Shown here: positions 24,530-35,711 of the stretch, one piece after another
Layout of the letters: each line of letters starts with the position of its first letter
Numbering within the stretch: position 1 is the stretch's first letter
NCBI RefSeq assembly: GCF_037392515.1
Contig: NC_090291.1
Span: 19,384,001 to 19,448,000 of the forward strand
DNA length: 64,000 bases
Direction of reading: 5' to 3'
Source: Haliotis asinina
Lineage: Eukaryota; Mollusca; Gastropoda; Lepetellida; Haliotidae
The notes under the pieces: generated by a model
What the model saw: the letters and a program-made list of their open reading frames with translations, nothing else
The model's database searches: none
What the model was told of the DNA's origin: nothing
Position numbers and translations under genes: made by a program

Positions 24530-24960
24530 TGCTCACGGGTCAGTCACAAAGGCTGTTGACTGAAGGAAGTGTTCTACAATATTAGCGTCATGTTTCTAAG
24601 ACGTCCTCCACACAAGACTGATTGTACGTCTGTGACATTCTAACGGTATGTACGTGTAGTGTGACGGCAGGGCGGGGAGGTATCGTTAGGAGGTTGTATG
24701 TCACACAGAGGGAATGGACACCACTGTGTAGGTTCGCAGTAGTAAGATCTGACCCCATGGGAAGATAGACTTACCAGCGTGGAAGCTATTCAACGTGTGA
24801 AGCACTTTGTTTAAACTGTCAAAAAGTCTGATTCTCAGTAATGATCGTTAAAGTGTGTTAGAAGCAAAGTCCTTTTATGTGTAATTTATATACATAGGCG
24901 TCATACTGTCACGTTGTCCCTCCCATCAGTATGTGACAGTAAAACCTTACATTGTTGAGC
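24530..24960 (+). repeat. Direct duplication, left copy
   Basis: GCTGTTGACTGAAGGAAGTG, GTGACGGCAGGGCGGGGAGG and GTCACACAGAGGGAATGGAC recur in order at 25640-26060. The 37-bp minisatellite lies between the copies. Confidence 0.75.
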
Positions 24961-24984
24961 ATGCATTATTCCACTCATGTGCGT

Positions 24985-25570
24985 CCCTGAAACAACTGAA
25001 GACGTGTTAACTGATGGTTGTCACTGAAACAACTGAAGACGTGTTAACTGATGGTTGACACTGAAACAACTGATGACGTGTTAACTGATGGTTGTCACTG
25101 AAACAACTGAAGACGTGTTAACTGATGGTTGTCACTGAAACAACTGATGATGTGTTATACTGATGGTTGTCACTGAAACAACTGATGACGTGTTAACTGA
25201 TGGTTGTCACTGAAACAACTGAAGACGTGTTAACTGATGGTTGTCACTGAAACAACTGATGACGTGTTATACTGATGGTTGTCACTGAAACAACTGATGA
25301 TGTGTTATACTGATGGTTGTCACTGAAACAACTGATAAGGTGTTAACTGATGGTTGTCACTGAAACAACTGATGACGTGTTATACTGATGGTTGTCACTG
25401 AAACAACTGATGACGTGTTATACTGATGGTTGTCACTGAAACAACTGATGAGGTGTTAACTGACGGTTGACACTGAAACAACTGATGACGTGTTCTGACT
25501 TTTTGTCACTGAAACAACTGATGACGTGTTCTGATTGTCATGGAAACAATTGATGACCTGTTCTAATGGT
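24985..25570 (+). repeat. 37-bp minisatellite
   Basis: About 15 tandem units of CACTGAAACAACTGATGACG plus TGTTAACTGATGGTTGT, with 37- and 38-bp variants (GTTAAC or GTTATAC) interleaved, decaying at the right end. No spacers, so not CRISPR. Confidence 0.9.
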
Positions 25571-25639
25571 TTTAACTGAAACAAATGAAGAGGTATTCTG
25601 GTGGTTGCCAGCTTTAGCGGAAACTTTACAATTGTTCGC

Positions 25640-26060
25640 AGATCAGGCAGAACAGCTGTTGACTGAAGGGAGTGTTCTACAATACTAGCGTCATGTTTGC
25701 AAGACGCCCTCCTCACAAGACTGAATGTACGTTCGTGACACCGTGGCTGTATGTACGTGTAGTGTGACGGCAGGGCGGGGAGGTATCATCAGAGGGTTGC
25801 ATGTCACACAGAGGGAATGGACACGATGATGTGGGTACGCAATGGGGAGTTTTGATCTCATGGGAGGATACTGTTGTGTGTTTAACATCTTGCCAATGTG
25901 GAGGCAATTCAACTTGTGGAGTTTACATAGTCACAAAGACCGATTCTTAGCAATGACCGGCGATGTTGAAGCAAAAAATCATTTTATGTGTAATTTATAT
26001 AAACAGTCAGCTTCATATTGTCAAGTTGTCTCCCTTTCACCGATGCGCTGACAGTACGCT
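25640..26060 (+). repeat. Direct duplication, right copy
   Basis: Partner of 24530-24960. Some 410 bp are collinear, with small indels and substitutions. Confidence 0.75.
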
Positions 26061-26302
26061 TAAACTTCATATTTATAGACACACATCATTTTATATGTGA
26101 CTGTAACTGAAAACAAGTTTCGATGATTGTCAGTTTTACACGTTTACAGCGATGCAGGGAATTAAAATCACTTGAAATAAAAATACAACAAAGACGTCTT
26201 GAACTGGAAACAAAAACCGAAAAATAAACGTGATGAGACAAGGGTAAATGAGTGGAGATTCTCTGTATCATCTAAAATCATTCTGCAAACTCTAAGTGTT
26301 TG

Positions 26303-26401
26303 AGTAAGTGGGCGAGTTTAGTTTTATGCCGTTTTTATCAACATTCCAACAATATCACGCGGGGACACCTGAAATGGACGTCACATATTGAACCAATGTG
26401 A
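26303..26401 (-). repeat. S1 SINE, headless
   Basis: GGGCGAGTTTAGTTTTATGC, CAACATTCCAACAATATCAC and GGGGACACCTGAAATGG. The tRNA-like head is absent. Confidence 0.6.
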
Positions 26402-27255
26402 AACACGTGTGAAAATACTATTTGATGGTGATGAATCTTGAACAAGTATCGTTATGTTTTGGACCTTATGTTTAGATTGTTGTGGCGATTTCGTTCAGCT
26501 CAGTAGCACTTCCTAAACGTTCTGTATATATAATATATAATGCATGATATTGTAATAAATATCATTGTACGCATTAATTGGAAATAAGTTCAGTCAGTCG
26601 GTGATTCTTTTGGATTCTTTTCGGAGCTGATGTTCCAATCCCGAGAAGAAGTCATGGAGTCACTCCACACACTGATGATCTAATTTGACACCTGACAAAG
26701 TAGAAATACAATTCCTGTTCCTGATTCACACTTGATCCCCTAACACATATAATTTTTATTGAAATAGATAATTCCACTTAAATTGAAAAGACTCCGTACT
26801 GAGATGACAGATTGAAATTGAGATTGACATTGCTTCATGTACGGCATCAGAATTACAGAATTGGCTTCTACATAGTTTAGTTTCAGGTACCTGGCCCGCC
26901 TGTTTAAGTTCCATGCGCCGTTGCAAATGTGCCTTCCTACGTGCATGTTTAGTTTTTGGAACGTGGCTACCATAAATATAATGTACTGGATTCGGTGTAG
27001 CAATAAACCTTCAGCAAATCCTGTTTGTTGCAAGACGGGATGAGAAAATCAGTGTCGACCCTTTCGTATTAGGTTTCTCATCTTAGTAGATATACTAATG
27101 AATCACCTGGTTATCTGATCGACTCGCGATATTTCGATATTTCGAAAGACCACTGCCAGATGTCCAGAATAATGCTGAGTGCATGTTAAACATGTAAAAA
27201 TTGACACACATCTCGATGAAAGCAATGGACAAGGTGGAATTAAGTAGCGAATCTG
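26402..27255. other. Spacer downstream of gene C, nothing recognised
   Basis: AT-rich; the longest frame (97 codons, minus, near 26740-27033) has no recognisable homology. Confidence 0.4.
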
Positions 27256-27261
27256 TTTATT
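27256..27261 (-). terminator. Polyadenylation signal of gene C
   Basis: AATAAA on the minus strand, 35 nt past the stop codon at 27296. Confidence 0.6.
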
Positions 27262-27295
27262 TGGTCAAACAACGAGAAGAATATAGTTGGCGTTT

Positions 27296-30200
27296 TTAGT
27301 TACTTTTGATGAAACTGAGGATGTCTGGGTGTCTCAGGTCGACACCGAGGGAGGGGAAACTGTCGGTGCAGCTGGGATAGTTGATGACGGACTGAAAAAT
27401 CCATTTGTCTTGTACCAAACATCTGACCATGCCTCCCTCGTCACCCTGTAATGTAAGTGCGAAATAGCCTTCATGTAGTCCCCGAACATTCAATGATCAT
27501 TACAACGTGCATTTCAATTTACATGATTATAACTGATCACCTCAAATTTCAAATTTCAAATTACAATACACCCTCTGTTAGAAAAGTCTGCAACATGGAA
27601 GTACTGTTTATTTCAGTCTTTGTCGGAATGGTAGTTTCAATTCATCATGAAGAATTAAACCATGAAACCCTGTTATTTTTTGTGTGTTCGTTAAAGATGC
27701 ATTCAACAATAATCGAGCGAAATGACACCCACATATCAACAGGATCAGACAATCAAGTGACAATTTGAGCATCAATCTATGCACCCGGATTTGGTAGCCT
27801 CATAGCACAATGTTTGGTCAAACCTGTGAAGATTCGGGTTATCATTGGTCTTCAGTGGATATATTCGCTGAAGCATGTCATCCTATCCCAATCGATGGTC
27901 ATGTTGAAATTCACTGGATTGTCTGGTCCAACTTCTATTATGTCCAGATCATCATGATATAGCTGTGGCATTGCTGAGTGAGGCATTAAACAGCAAGAAA
28001 AAACCGCCAAGACATATTGCTAAAGTACTTCCTGGTTTTAGGTAAATGGAATGTTATTCAGTGCCGTGAAGGAATGTGATTGTCCAGCATGTACGCACGG
28101 TTAGCGGATGGATGTGTACAACCATTACGCTTGCTTTGACTTACCTGACACGGCGCCTGTGAAGGGTCATGTGGCACAAGACAGACAGTGTTGTTAGGCG
28201 GGCTTTGCCCTCTTGCCTGTTTGTAGACGGCGTCACAAACCGTAGGATTTAGATACCTTCCCCTTGTCTCTCGCAATCGGCGGGACAGAGACACCGTCAC
28301 ATCTGAAATCAACACACCAGTCCAGATCTGATAATGAGCTACCCCGAGAGTTGTCTAAGGTGCTTCAATAGACATGAACTAGAAATATTCCAGCTAAATG
28401 GCGTCGGTGAGTAAATAATCGAACCTGGACCAGGCAATTCAGTGATTCATGATCATCGATCAGCGCCTGCATGGTGCAATTACATGCTTCAACCAAGTCT
28501 AATCACCCGACAAGCAATGGGTTGCAGTTACAGACGAAATTTTCACAGGTCGAATTTTCAGAAGTGAATGTCATTTAAACGAAAAAACTCTGCGCCTGTG
28601 TAACTTGACTAGAGCGTGGTATGACATTTGAGTGTTTAATAGCCACGCACCAATCAAGCAGCTAGATCTAGTCCCAAATTCCATGCTTGGAAGAGGAGCT
28701 GAACCAGTGTTCAGACTTTGGGTAGGTTGATGGCGCGTCATAGTACCCCAAGGTCAAGGACTGTTTGGTCTGGCAGAGAGAGACTAACTTAAATTTTTAG
28801 TGGAATACTTTACGCCGTATCATAAAAGAAGACACAACATATCTTATTCGTGAAAAATGTTGACGTACCACTGTAGAATCCCCAACCAGCAAAGGCACAC
28901 GTCTCCAAGGTGGAGTCTTCACATGAACTGTCACGTGGTCCAGGAAGGCAGGCGGGGAGGACACATCTATTGAAGGCAACGTCTTCATCAAGATGAAGAA
29001 CAGCAATGTCGTATTCTATAACAATGGACAGGTTTTTAAGTGACTGCGGTATATCGAACTGCTCTTTGAACAGTATTTCGTGGCTGACATGTTCATATCA
29101 GGATGAGTGAGTTTAGTTTTACGCTCAGCAATATTCCAGCTATATGGCGGCGTTCTGTAAATAATCGAGTATGGACCAGACAATCCAGTGATCAACAACA
29201 TGATCATCGATCTGCGCAATTAGGAACCCATGACATGTGTCAACTAAACCGATCCGATCGCCTCTAACGACAGAGTCGCCTCTTATGGCAGGCGTGGATT
29301 GCTGAAGTCCTGTTCTACTCTGGACCTTCACGGGTCGATATCAGGATGAAGAAGGGTGATGTAGGATGAGGTGTTTCGGGGGCTACATTCAAGTTCAGGA
29401 CTTCTAAGCCAGAGTCACTGATCACAGGTAAGATCATAATCAGACATCTTCTATACGAACGCCAAAATACCCATACAGATTTCTGAAATATACATGGACC
29501 TCCATATCCATATGATACTGAGATACAGAAACAGGGGTCTCGATACTTGCAAGATAACGTAATGTTAACACAATGAAAGTTCATGCCCATAAGATAATGA
29601 GCTATAAACACAAGGGACGTCGTTATTCATAAGATAATAAGCTATAAACACAAGGGATGTCGATATTCATAAGATAATGAGCTATAAACACAAGGGGCGT
29701 CGATATTCATAAGATAATAAGCTATAAACACAAGGGATGTCGATATTCATAAGATAATGAGCTATAAACACAAGGGACGTCGATATTCATAAGATAATAT
29801 GCTATAAACACAAGGGACGTCGATATTCATAAGATAATGAGTTATAGTCACAAGGAACATTGATACCCATAAGATAATGAGCTATAATCACAAGAAACTT
29901 TGATACGCATAAATAAATTAGCTGTAAATAAGGGGAACATCGATACTCATAAATTAATGAGCTATAAACACAGGGGACATCGATACTCATAACGTATCGA
30001 GCTACAATTTAACGAAGACGGGTTACTGCACATATATTACCATTCCCAGCATGTTGTGGATGAATGACAGTTTTGTTGATCTTAACAACAACTTCAAAGT
30101 TGTCTGCATTCAAGGCTTCGTTGTCCAACAGCAGATTGTTCTCACCAGCAATAACACTGTGTGGGGTGTACCTGGGAAAAAGATAAATATCCCAACACTG

Positions 30201-33200
30201 TCATGTGCCTCATACTAATTATCGTATTCAATGTGACTCACTACTAAAATTTCTGTTTAAAACAACGTGGCATCAATGAAAATAATCAATAATAGACACA
30301 TGAGTTTTCATAATTTTATACAAGATCAATTTTATGGAATGATATTATATATACTTTATCATCAGTGATAACTGTGGATGAAAGAAACCGGTCATAAAAA
30401 TAGATACTGTGATAAACAAGCTCTTGTTTCCCGTCAAATAACATCTCATGTCAAGTAACAGCAGCCTACATTGTAACTGACAACAATCGAAAAAATGAAA
30501 ATTCAGTACCTCGTGAAGGCTCTGATTTTACTCAATTCAAGAATTAAGATGTGATTAAACACTGAATTGTGTGTTTGTTTGGTATTTGGTAATTACGCTT
30601 ATTGTTGTTTTGACGCCGCTTTTAGCAATATTCCAGCAATATCACGACAGGGGACACCAGAAATGGGATTTCACATTGTTGTTTGGAGGGACAGCGACAT
30701 AGCCTAGTGGTTGATGACGCCGAAGCCCCGAAGCCCCATATGAGTACAAAGTGTGAAGCCCATTTCAGGTATCCCCCGCCTGTGATATTGCTGTAACATT
30801 GCTAAAAACGGTTTAAAACTAAACTCACATACTATATCTTGTGTTTGGTTTCTTGTGTGCCTTTACCTTGATGCACAAGAAGCGGTTGTGATGACCTTCC
30901 TCTTGCCGATCAGAACCCCTGTACACCTGTGAGCAGGTATGTTCCCTGGCCCTAGCCGCACAGACACCATCCATGGCCACTCACACAGTCCAGCAATGGG
31001 AGCATTCAGCATCCGTGCAGTTACTATTGGCAGTGCAGCTTCACCACATGGCTCTGGTGGAAGAAAACACAATAGGTAGCGTCGAAAACACAGTCTGCTC
31101 TGATCCAACGAATCCGTTGTTAAATGACCAGATGGCCGTCACGTAAATACGTGCAAACACCTGGTTGCAGGTACAGCAACCTGTAGTAAACTTGGACGAA
31201 GTACTGTGACTATGTGTGCCAGTCTACGTATTTGCGAATGGGTACTTCGTAAGGATGGATCGTTGGATCATTGGATTGTCTGGTCAAGACCCGATTATTT
31301 ACAGATCGCCTCCATATATTGTTGAGTTCGGCGTAAAACTAAATTTACTCCGTCACTCAATGTGAATTGATGAATATAAACTTACACTAAACAAAATAAA
31401 AAAATGGCTTACCATCTACTCGGATTTCCGTACCTGAAAAGAAAAGATGTACCGGTAATGTTCCAATCAATAATAGCTCCCATGGATTCAAAATATGAAG
31501 GCATAAATGACCAAATAGGCTCAATGGTGTATCTAGAGTTGTTGGACAATCTCTTTTCATATTACAATATTTCATCTTTGGCTATGTAGACATAACAATC
31601 TCGAAGGACTTTCTGTGGGGTTCAACACGAGGTTAAAACCATTAGTTGTCGTTAAAAGCCCCACTCAGCAATATTCACGCTATATGGCAGCGGCGAGTAA
31701 ATGATCGAATCTGGACCAGACAATCTAGTGATCACATCATGAGAATCATTCTATCTACCCAGTTCGGATACGATGACATGTGTCAACCCAGTCACCGAGT
31801 CTGACCACCCGATCCTCCCTGTTGCCTGTTACGACAAACATGGGTCACTGAAGACGAATTCTTGTTTTCTGGGAAAATACCAATATGCGAAACCAGTGAT
31901 AATTGAGTAGATATGCATCCAGAGACTATATTCAAAGGCACTGACACTAAGAGTTGGAACGAACACCAAGCACGGTTCACACACCCCTGCTCTCATCCTA
32001 CCTGTCAGATGTCCAGAATGAGCGAGTTAATAATTGACGTCACATCGGTAATATCAGATGTCCAGAACAATATCTGTATGAGGATAGGGTGTTTTTTTTA
32101 ACTTACAAGTTTTGTTCTGGATTTCATTTTTGACAATTCCCAAAGCACTGAAGTTGGCAGCTGTAAACACCAAGCTGTTGTCTGATGCTATTGCTCGGAG
32201 TTCCTCCATGCTAATTCCACTTCCTACGCCAACAGAAATGACCTTGACGCCATCTTGGTGCAACAGACTTGCTTCAGAAGCTGTGCTATTCATGTTCGCT
32301 GACCGACCGTCTGTGATGACAATGAGAATTTGTGTGGCTCCGGAACGACCTCCATTACTTGCCAGAAAGCTGTTTTCTCTAACGAAGGTGAGCGCACTTG
32401 CTGTGTTCGTTGCACCGTCGAGGTATCTCACAGACTGAATTGCCTTCAAAGCAACAGATAAACTGATTATGGTCATTTTGCAAGGAACTAAGCGAGAGGA
32501 ACTCGCACCAAAAATCGTTACGATCTCACACGAAAATATTTCCTTTTTGATAGCAGTAAAATACTGATAGCCTTGAGTGACTAGGCATATACGAGGTCTT
32601 GCAGTTTGGCTCGTCAACAAATGACCGTCAAGTTGTTCATCTGTTTGTAACAGTCATTTATTGTTTGGCCCCACCCCAGCATGACAGACCATACGAACGA
32701 CACCATGAGCATCGTACATCTGCTCGACCACCCGATCTCAGTAGTCGCCTCTTACGATGAACATGGGTTGTTGAAGACCAATTCGAACCCGGTTACTAAC
32801 GGTATCAGATATAAACTATCACGTCAGAATTTAGCGCTGCAGTATCGTTAATGTTCAGGTGATGTCTGTGTCATTTTGTCCTATCGTTGCCTTGGATCCT
32901 TTAATAAATCTGTTTAACCAATCTTGTAATCAGCTCACTTGTCAGTGAGTTAACATCTGGCTCTGGATCACAGGAATCAATGTTCATAGAAACTACATCA
33001 GCATGGTTCAAAGATGTGCAAAGAACCAACATTGTCTAACGACCCAATCATATTTTTTTGACTCCTTTGACAAGCATTGCAGTGCAGGAGATCCATCTAG
33101 CATGACTCCACCTTGTGTAATAATAAGAAAGAAAGATCACTGAGTACATGCGAGTCAAACGCACCAACATGAATTATGCATATTAAAATGAGTACAACTA

Positions 33201-35601
33201 TACCTTCACAAGATCAGCGCGGTTGTTGTATCGATTAAGGTTGAATTGATTTGCGACATTTGTGGAGAAGAGGACCACACTAAACTGCATAGCGGAGGGA
33301 CCCACAGAAAAACCTTGGACGAAGTCAGACACAAAGGACACTTCCTCGGCGAAATTCGTCGGTCCCACGCTCCCAGACGTGTCCAGAAGGAACACGATAT
33401 CCGCTTGAGCTGAGGTACTGCATTCTATAATGTGAACAATGAAATCAACATGAGCCGATGTACTCCCTTCTGTATACAATGTCAAGCATGATGTCAACAT
33501 GAACTCAGGTACTGCATTCTATAATGTAAACAATGAAATCATCATGAGCCGATGTACTCCCTTCTGTATACAATGTCAAGCATGATGTCAACATGAGCTG
33601 AGGTACTGCATTCTATAATGTAAACAATGAAATCAACATGAGCCGATGTACTCCCTTCTGTATACAATGTCAAGCATGATGTCAACATGAACTCAGGTAC
33701 TGCATTCTATAATGTAAACAATGAAATCATCATGAGCCGATGTACTCCCTTCTGTATACAATGTCAAGCATGATGTCAACATGAGCTGAGGTACTGCATT
33801 CTATAATGTGAACAATGAAATCAACATGAGCCGATGTACTCCCTTCTGTATACAATGTCAAGCATGATGTCAACATGAACTCAGGTACTGCATTCTATAA
33901 TGTAAACAATGAAATCATCATGAGCCGATGTACTCCCTTCTGTATACAATGTCAAGCATGATGTCAACATGAACTCAGGTACTGCATTCTATAATGTGAA
34001 CAATGAAATCATCATGAGCCGATGTACTCCCTTCTGTATACAATGTCAAGCATGATGTCAACATGAACTCAGGTACTGCATTCTATAATGTAAACAATGA
34101 AATCATCATGAGTCGATGTACTCCCTTCTGTATACAATGTCAAGCATGATGTCAACATGAGCTGAGGTACTGCATTCTATAATGTGAACAATGAAATCAA
34201 CATGAGCCGATGTACTCCCTTCTACAATGTCAAGCATGATGTCAACATGAGCTGAGGTACTGCATTCTAAAATGTCAACAATGATATCAACATGAGCCGA
34301 GGCACAACATTCTACAGTGTCAAACATGATAGCAACATGAGTCAAAGAACGCCATTCTAAAGTATCAAACAGTAGTCGACGGGGAATTGTGACCGAACAT
34401 ATTCCAATATGTTATATTTTACAAATATCAAACGCATTACTATCCTCAACAAAAATACCGTGGTCTACAACATCGTTGACTGGGTAATGATTATTCTACA
34501 TTCTGCAGAGTCAACCATGATGCATCCACTCATTGCAGATGTTTTATATGTCTCTAAGTATGCAAAATTCAAATGAAGACAACTCTCAAAATCGCTGTCA
34601 AAATACACTGAAAGAGAACTATGAATTCAGTGTAAGTAATAGCCCTTTGAATGCCAGTATCCTTGTAGCAAAATATATGCTTCACAGATATAACATTCAG
34701 AAAAGTCAAACTAAAATTTAACCTTCACAAGAAATATATTGATACTATCAAGCAACAAAATTTACTTCTCAAGCTGTAAAGATGCAAGCTTTCAAGCTTT
34801 TAAGCCTTTGAAGCCTCCTCATCTTCTCTCTATATCCTTTTAGTGATCCTGTATAAATATTATCTAACTGACAATTTTACGTTTTATGCACATCAACACT
34901 CTAATATATGCATTAACATATTTTGAAATAATAAAATGAAAGGATATGTACAAAAAAGGAAAAACAATTATGCATATACTCAAAGCCACGTACTGCATGC
35001 TACAATATCAAGCATATCAGTAAATCATACTGCAGTTGCCAACATGCTATTAAAAAGAGCCAAAGCATTGCTGTTTACAATATAAAACACAGTTTCTGTC
35101 TGTCAGGTCAAGACAGTACCGCATGTTGAAGGTAAGACGTAGTAATCAGTGCATAGGCATATGGGAGATAGACATCTTAATTACATTTCGTAGTGTCGTT
35201 ACACAAATATTCACGTGGAGCAATTACATGTCGTAGTGTCGTTACACAAATATTTACGTGGAGCAATTACATTTCGTAGTGTCGTTACACAAATGTTTAC
35301 GTGGAGCAATTATATTTCGTGTGTTGGATCCTGCACAAATAAACCATTTGAACAGCAGGTTCTGATTTTTCAATTATTTGAATATTTGTTACCATTTCTA
35401 TAGACAATGTCTCACATGCACTTTGAGCAGCACAATGCCACTGGCCAAAGTTGCCAAAAATGCGTTTCGATGTTGACTGTTCCGTAGTTTAGTTTTCAAG
35501 CTATTCTAAAACGTCATTGTCTTGAAGCAGAACTTACCGTTTGTAACATCTCCGAGTGCAGACACGGACATGAGCAGCAGGATGAAAAATGCACCTAACA
35601 T
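27296..35601 (-). CDS. Gene C: secreted VWA / serine protease homolog (pseudoprotease)
   Basis: Nine exons: 35601-35538 signal peptide (MLGAFFILLLMSVSALG), 33424-33204 and 32443-32107 VWA halves, 31433-31413 microexon, 31053-30867, 30171-30041, 29015-28869, 28302-28145, 27445-27296. They join in phase to 471 aa. VWA (residues about 22-207) keeps the MIDAS metal site: DTSGS, the Thr of GATNTAS, and ITDGRS. The S1 domain (about 215-471) has activation Arg in TAR-MLNA, TASCAS (His57 to Ser), EYDIAV (Asp102 kept) and GDEGGM (Ser195 to Glu). Asp194, Cys42/58 and the prodomain Cys (EPCGEA) remain. VWA fused upstream of an S1 domain recalls complement factor B and C2, but those also carry CCP modules and keep the triad. 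Likely an extracellular binding protein without proteolysis; role inferred. Confidence 0.85.
27820..28000 (+). repeat. S2 SINE, strongly diverged
   Basis: AGATTCGGGTTATCATTGGT, CACTGGATTGTCTGGTCCAA and GCTGAGTGAGGCATTAAACA. GTTAAAC-type tail. Confidence 0.55.
28381..28547 (-). repeat. S2 SINE, partial
   Basis: AATATTCCAGCTAAATGGCG, TAAATAATCGAACCTGGACC and CCGACAAGCAATGGGTTGC in reverse S2 order. Confidence 0.65.
29102..29336 (-). repeat. S2 SINE
   Basis: GATGAGTGAGTTTAGTTTTA, AGCAATATTCCAGCTATATG, GACCAGACAATCCAGTGATC, and head CTGGACCTTCACGGGTC at the right. Lies in gene C intron 6. Confidence 0.8.
29585..29995. repeat. 40-bp minisatellite in gene C intron 6
   Basis: About ten tandem units containing CGATATTCATAAGATAATGA and GCTATAAACACAAGGGACGT. 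The array ends 46 bp from exon 6. Confidence 0.9.
30608..30680 (-). repeat. S1 SINE fragment (tail and body)
   Basis: TTTTGACGCCGCTTTTAGC, AATATTCCAGCAATATCACG and GGGGACACCAGAAATGGG. Lies head-to-head with the next S1 copy. Confidence 0.7.
30685..30830 (+). repeat. S1 SINE with altered head
   Basis: GACATAGCCTAGTGGTTG, GTGAAGCCCATTTCAGG and GATATTGCTGTAACATTGC, ending CTAAACTCACATAC. Ends 36 bp from the gene C exon 5 donor. Confidence 0.7.
31257..31358 (+). repeat. S2 SINE, 3' part
   Basis: ATTGGATTGTCTGGTCAAGA, CGATTATTTACAGATCGCC and GGCGTAAAACTAAATTTACT. Confidence 0.65.
31413..31433 (-). CDS. Exon 4 of gene C: 21-nt microexon
   Basis: TTTTCTTTTCAG then 21 exonic bases then GTAAGCC. 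It joins VWA (ending ACT T) to the protease exon (starting AG CCA TGT) and encodes the linker CTEIRVD. Without it the junction codon would be TAG, so the microexon is required to keep the frame open. Confidence 0.75.
31649..31862 (-). repeat. S2 SINE, diverged
   Basis: CCCACTCAGCAATATTCACG, GAATCTGGACCAGACAATCT and CTGACCACCCGATCCTCC in reverse S2 order. Confidence 0.7.
32650..32792 (-). repeat. S2 SINE, partial and diverged
   Basis: GACACCATGAGCATCGTACA, CGACCACCCGATCTCAGTAG and ACATGGGTTGTTGAAGACC. Gene C VWA intron. Confidence 0.6.
33401..34360. repeat. 94-bp tandem array derived from gene C exon 2 edge
   Basis: Units begin CATTCTATAATGT at 33421, 33515, 33609, 33703, 33797, 33891, 33985, 34079 and 34173, then decay. 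On the minus strand each unit carries ACATTATAG|AATGCAGTACC, the acceptor and first bases of the VWA exon, and would read ECSTSA before diverging. Each unit also contains a second half-repeat (GAGTACATCGGCTCATG), so the ancestral unit was about 47 bp. Confidence 0.85.
35189..35318. repeat. 43-bp tandem triplicate
   Basis: CGTAGTGTCGTTACACAAAT at 35189, 35232 and 35275, each followed by ACGTGGAGCAATTA. Confidence 0.85.
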
Positions 35602-35705
35602 TCTGCACCGAGAAGTTATTCTACTCATGAAATTACGCTGCAATCTGATCATCAACGGACGAACGATACCTGAAGATCTGACTAATGTTCGCCCAAGGAG
35701 AGCCG

Positions 35706-35711
35706 TTTATA
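35706..35711 (-). promoter_or_regulatory. TATA box of gene C
   Basis: TTTATAAACGG on the minus strand, 105 nt above the ATG, giving a leader of about 75-80 nt. Confidence 0.5.

Noticed and set aside
24985-25570. Regular repeat array resembling a CRISPR array
   Set aside because: Units are contiguous with no unique spacers, and the host is an animal. It is a minisatellite.
32112-32438. 108-codon plus-strand frame
   Set aside because: Shadow of the VWA exon of gene C, which has recognisable domain motifs on the minus strand.
34106-34345. Open frame reading repeated STSAHVDI units as a possible repeat protein
   Set aside because: It is the 94-bp intronic array read through; most units contain stops in all frames when followed further.
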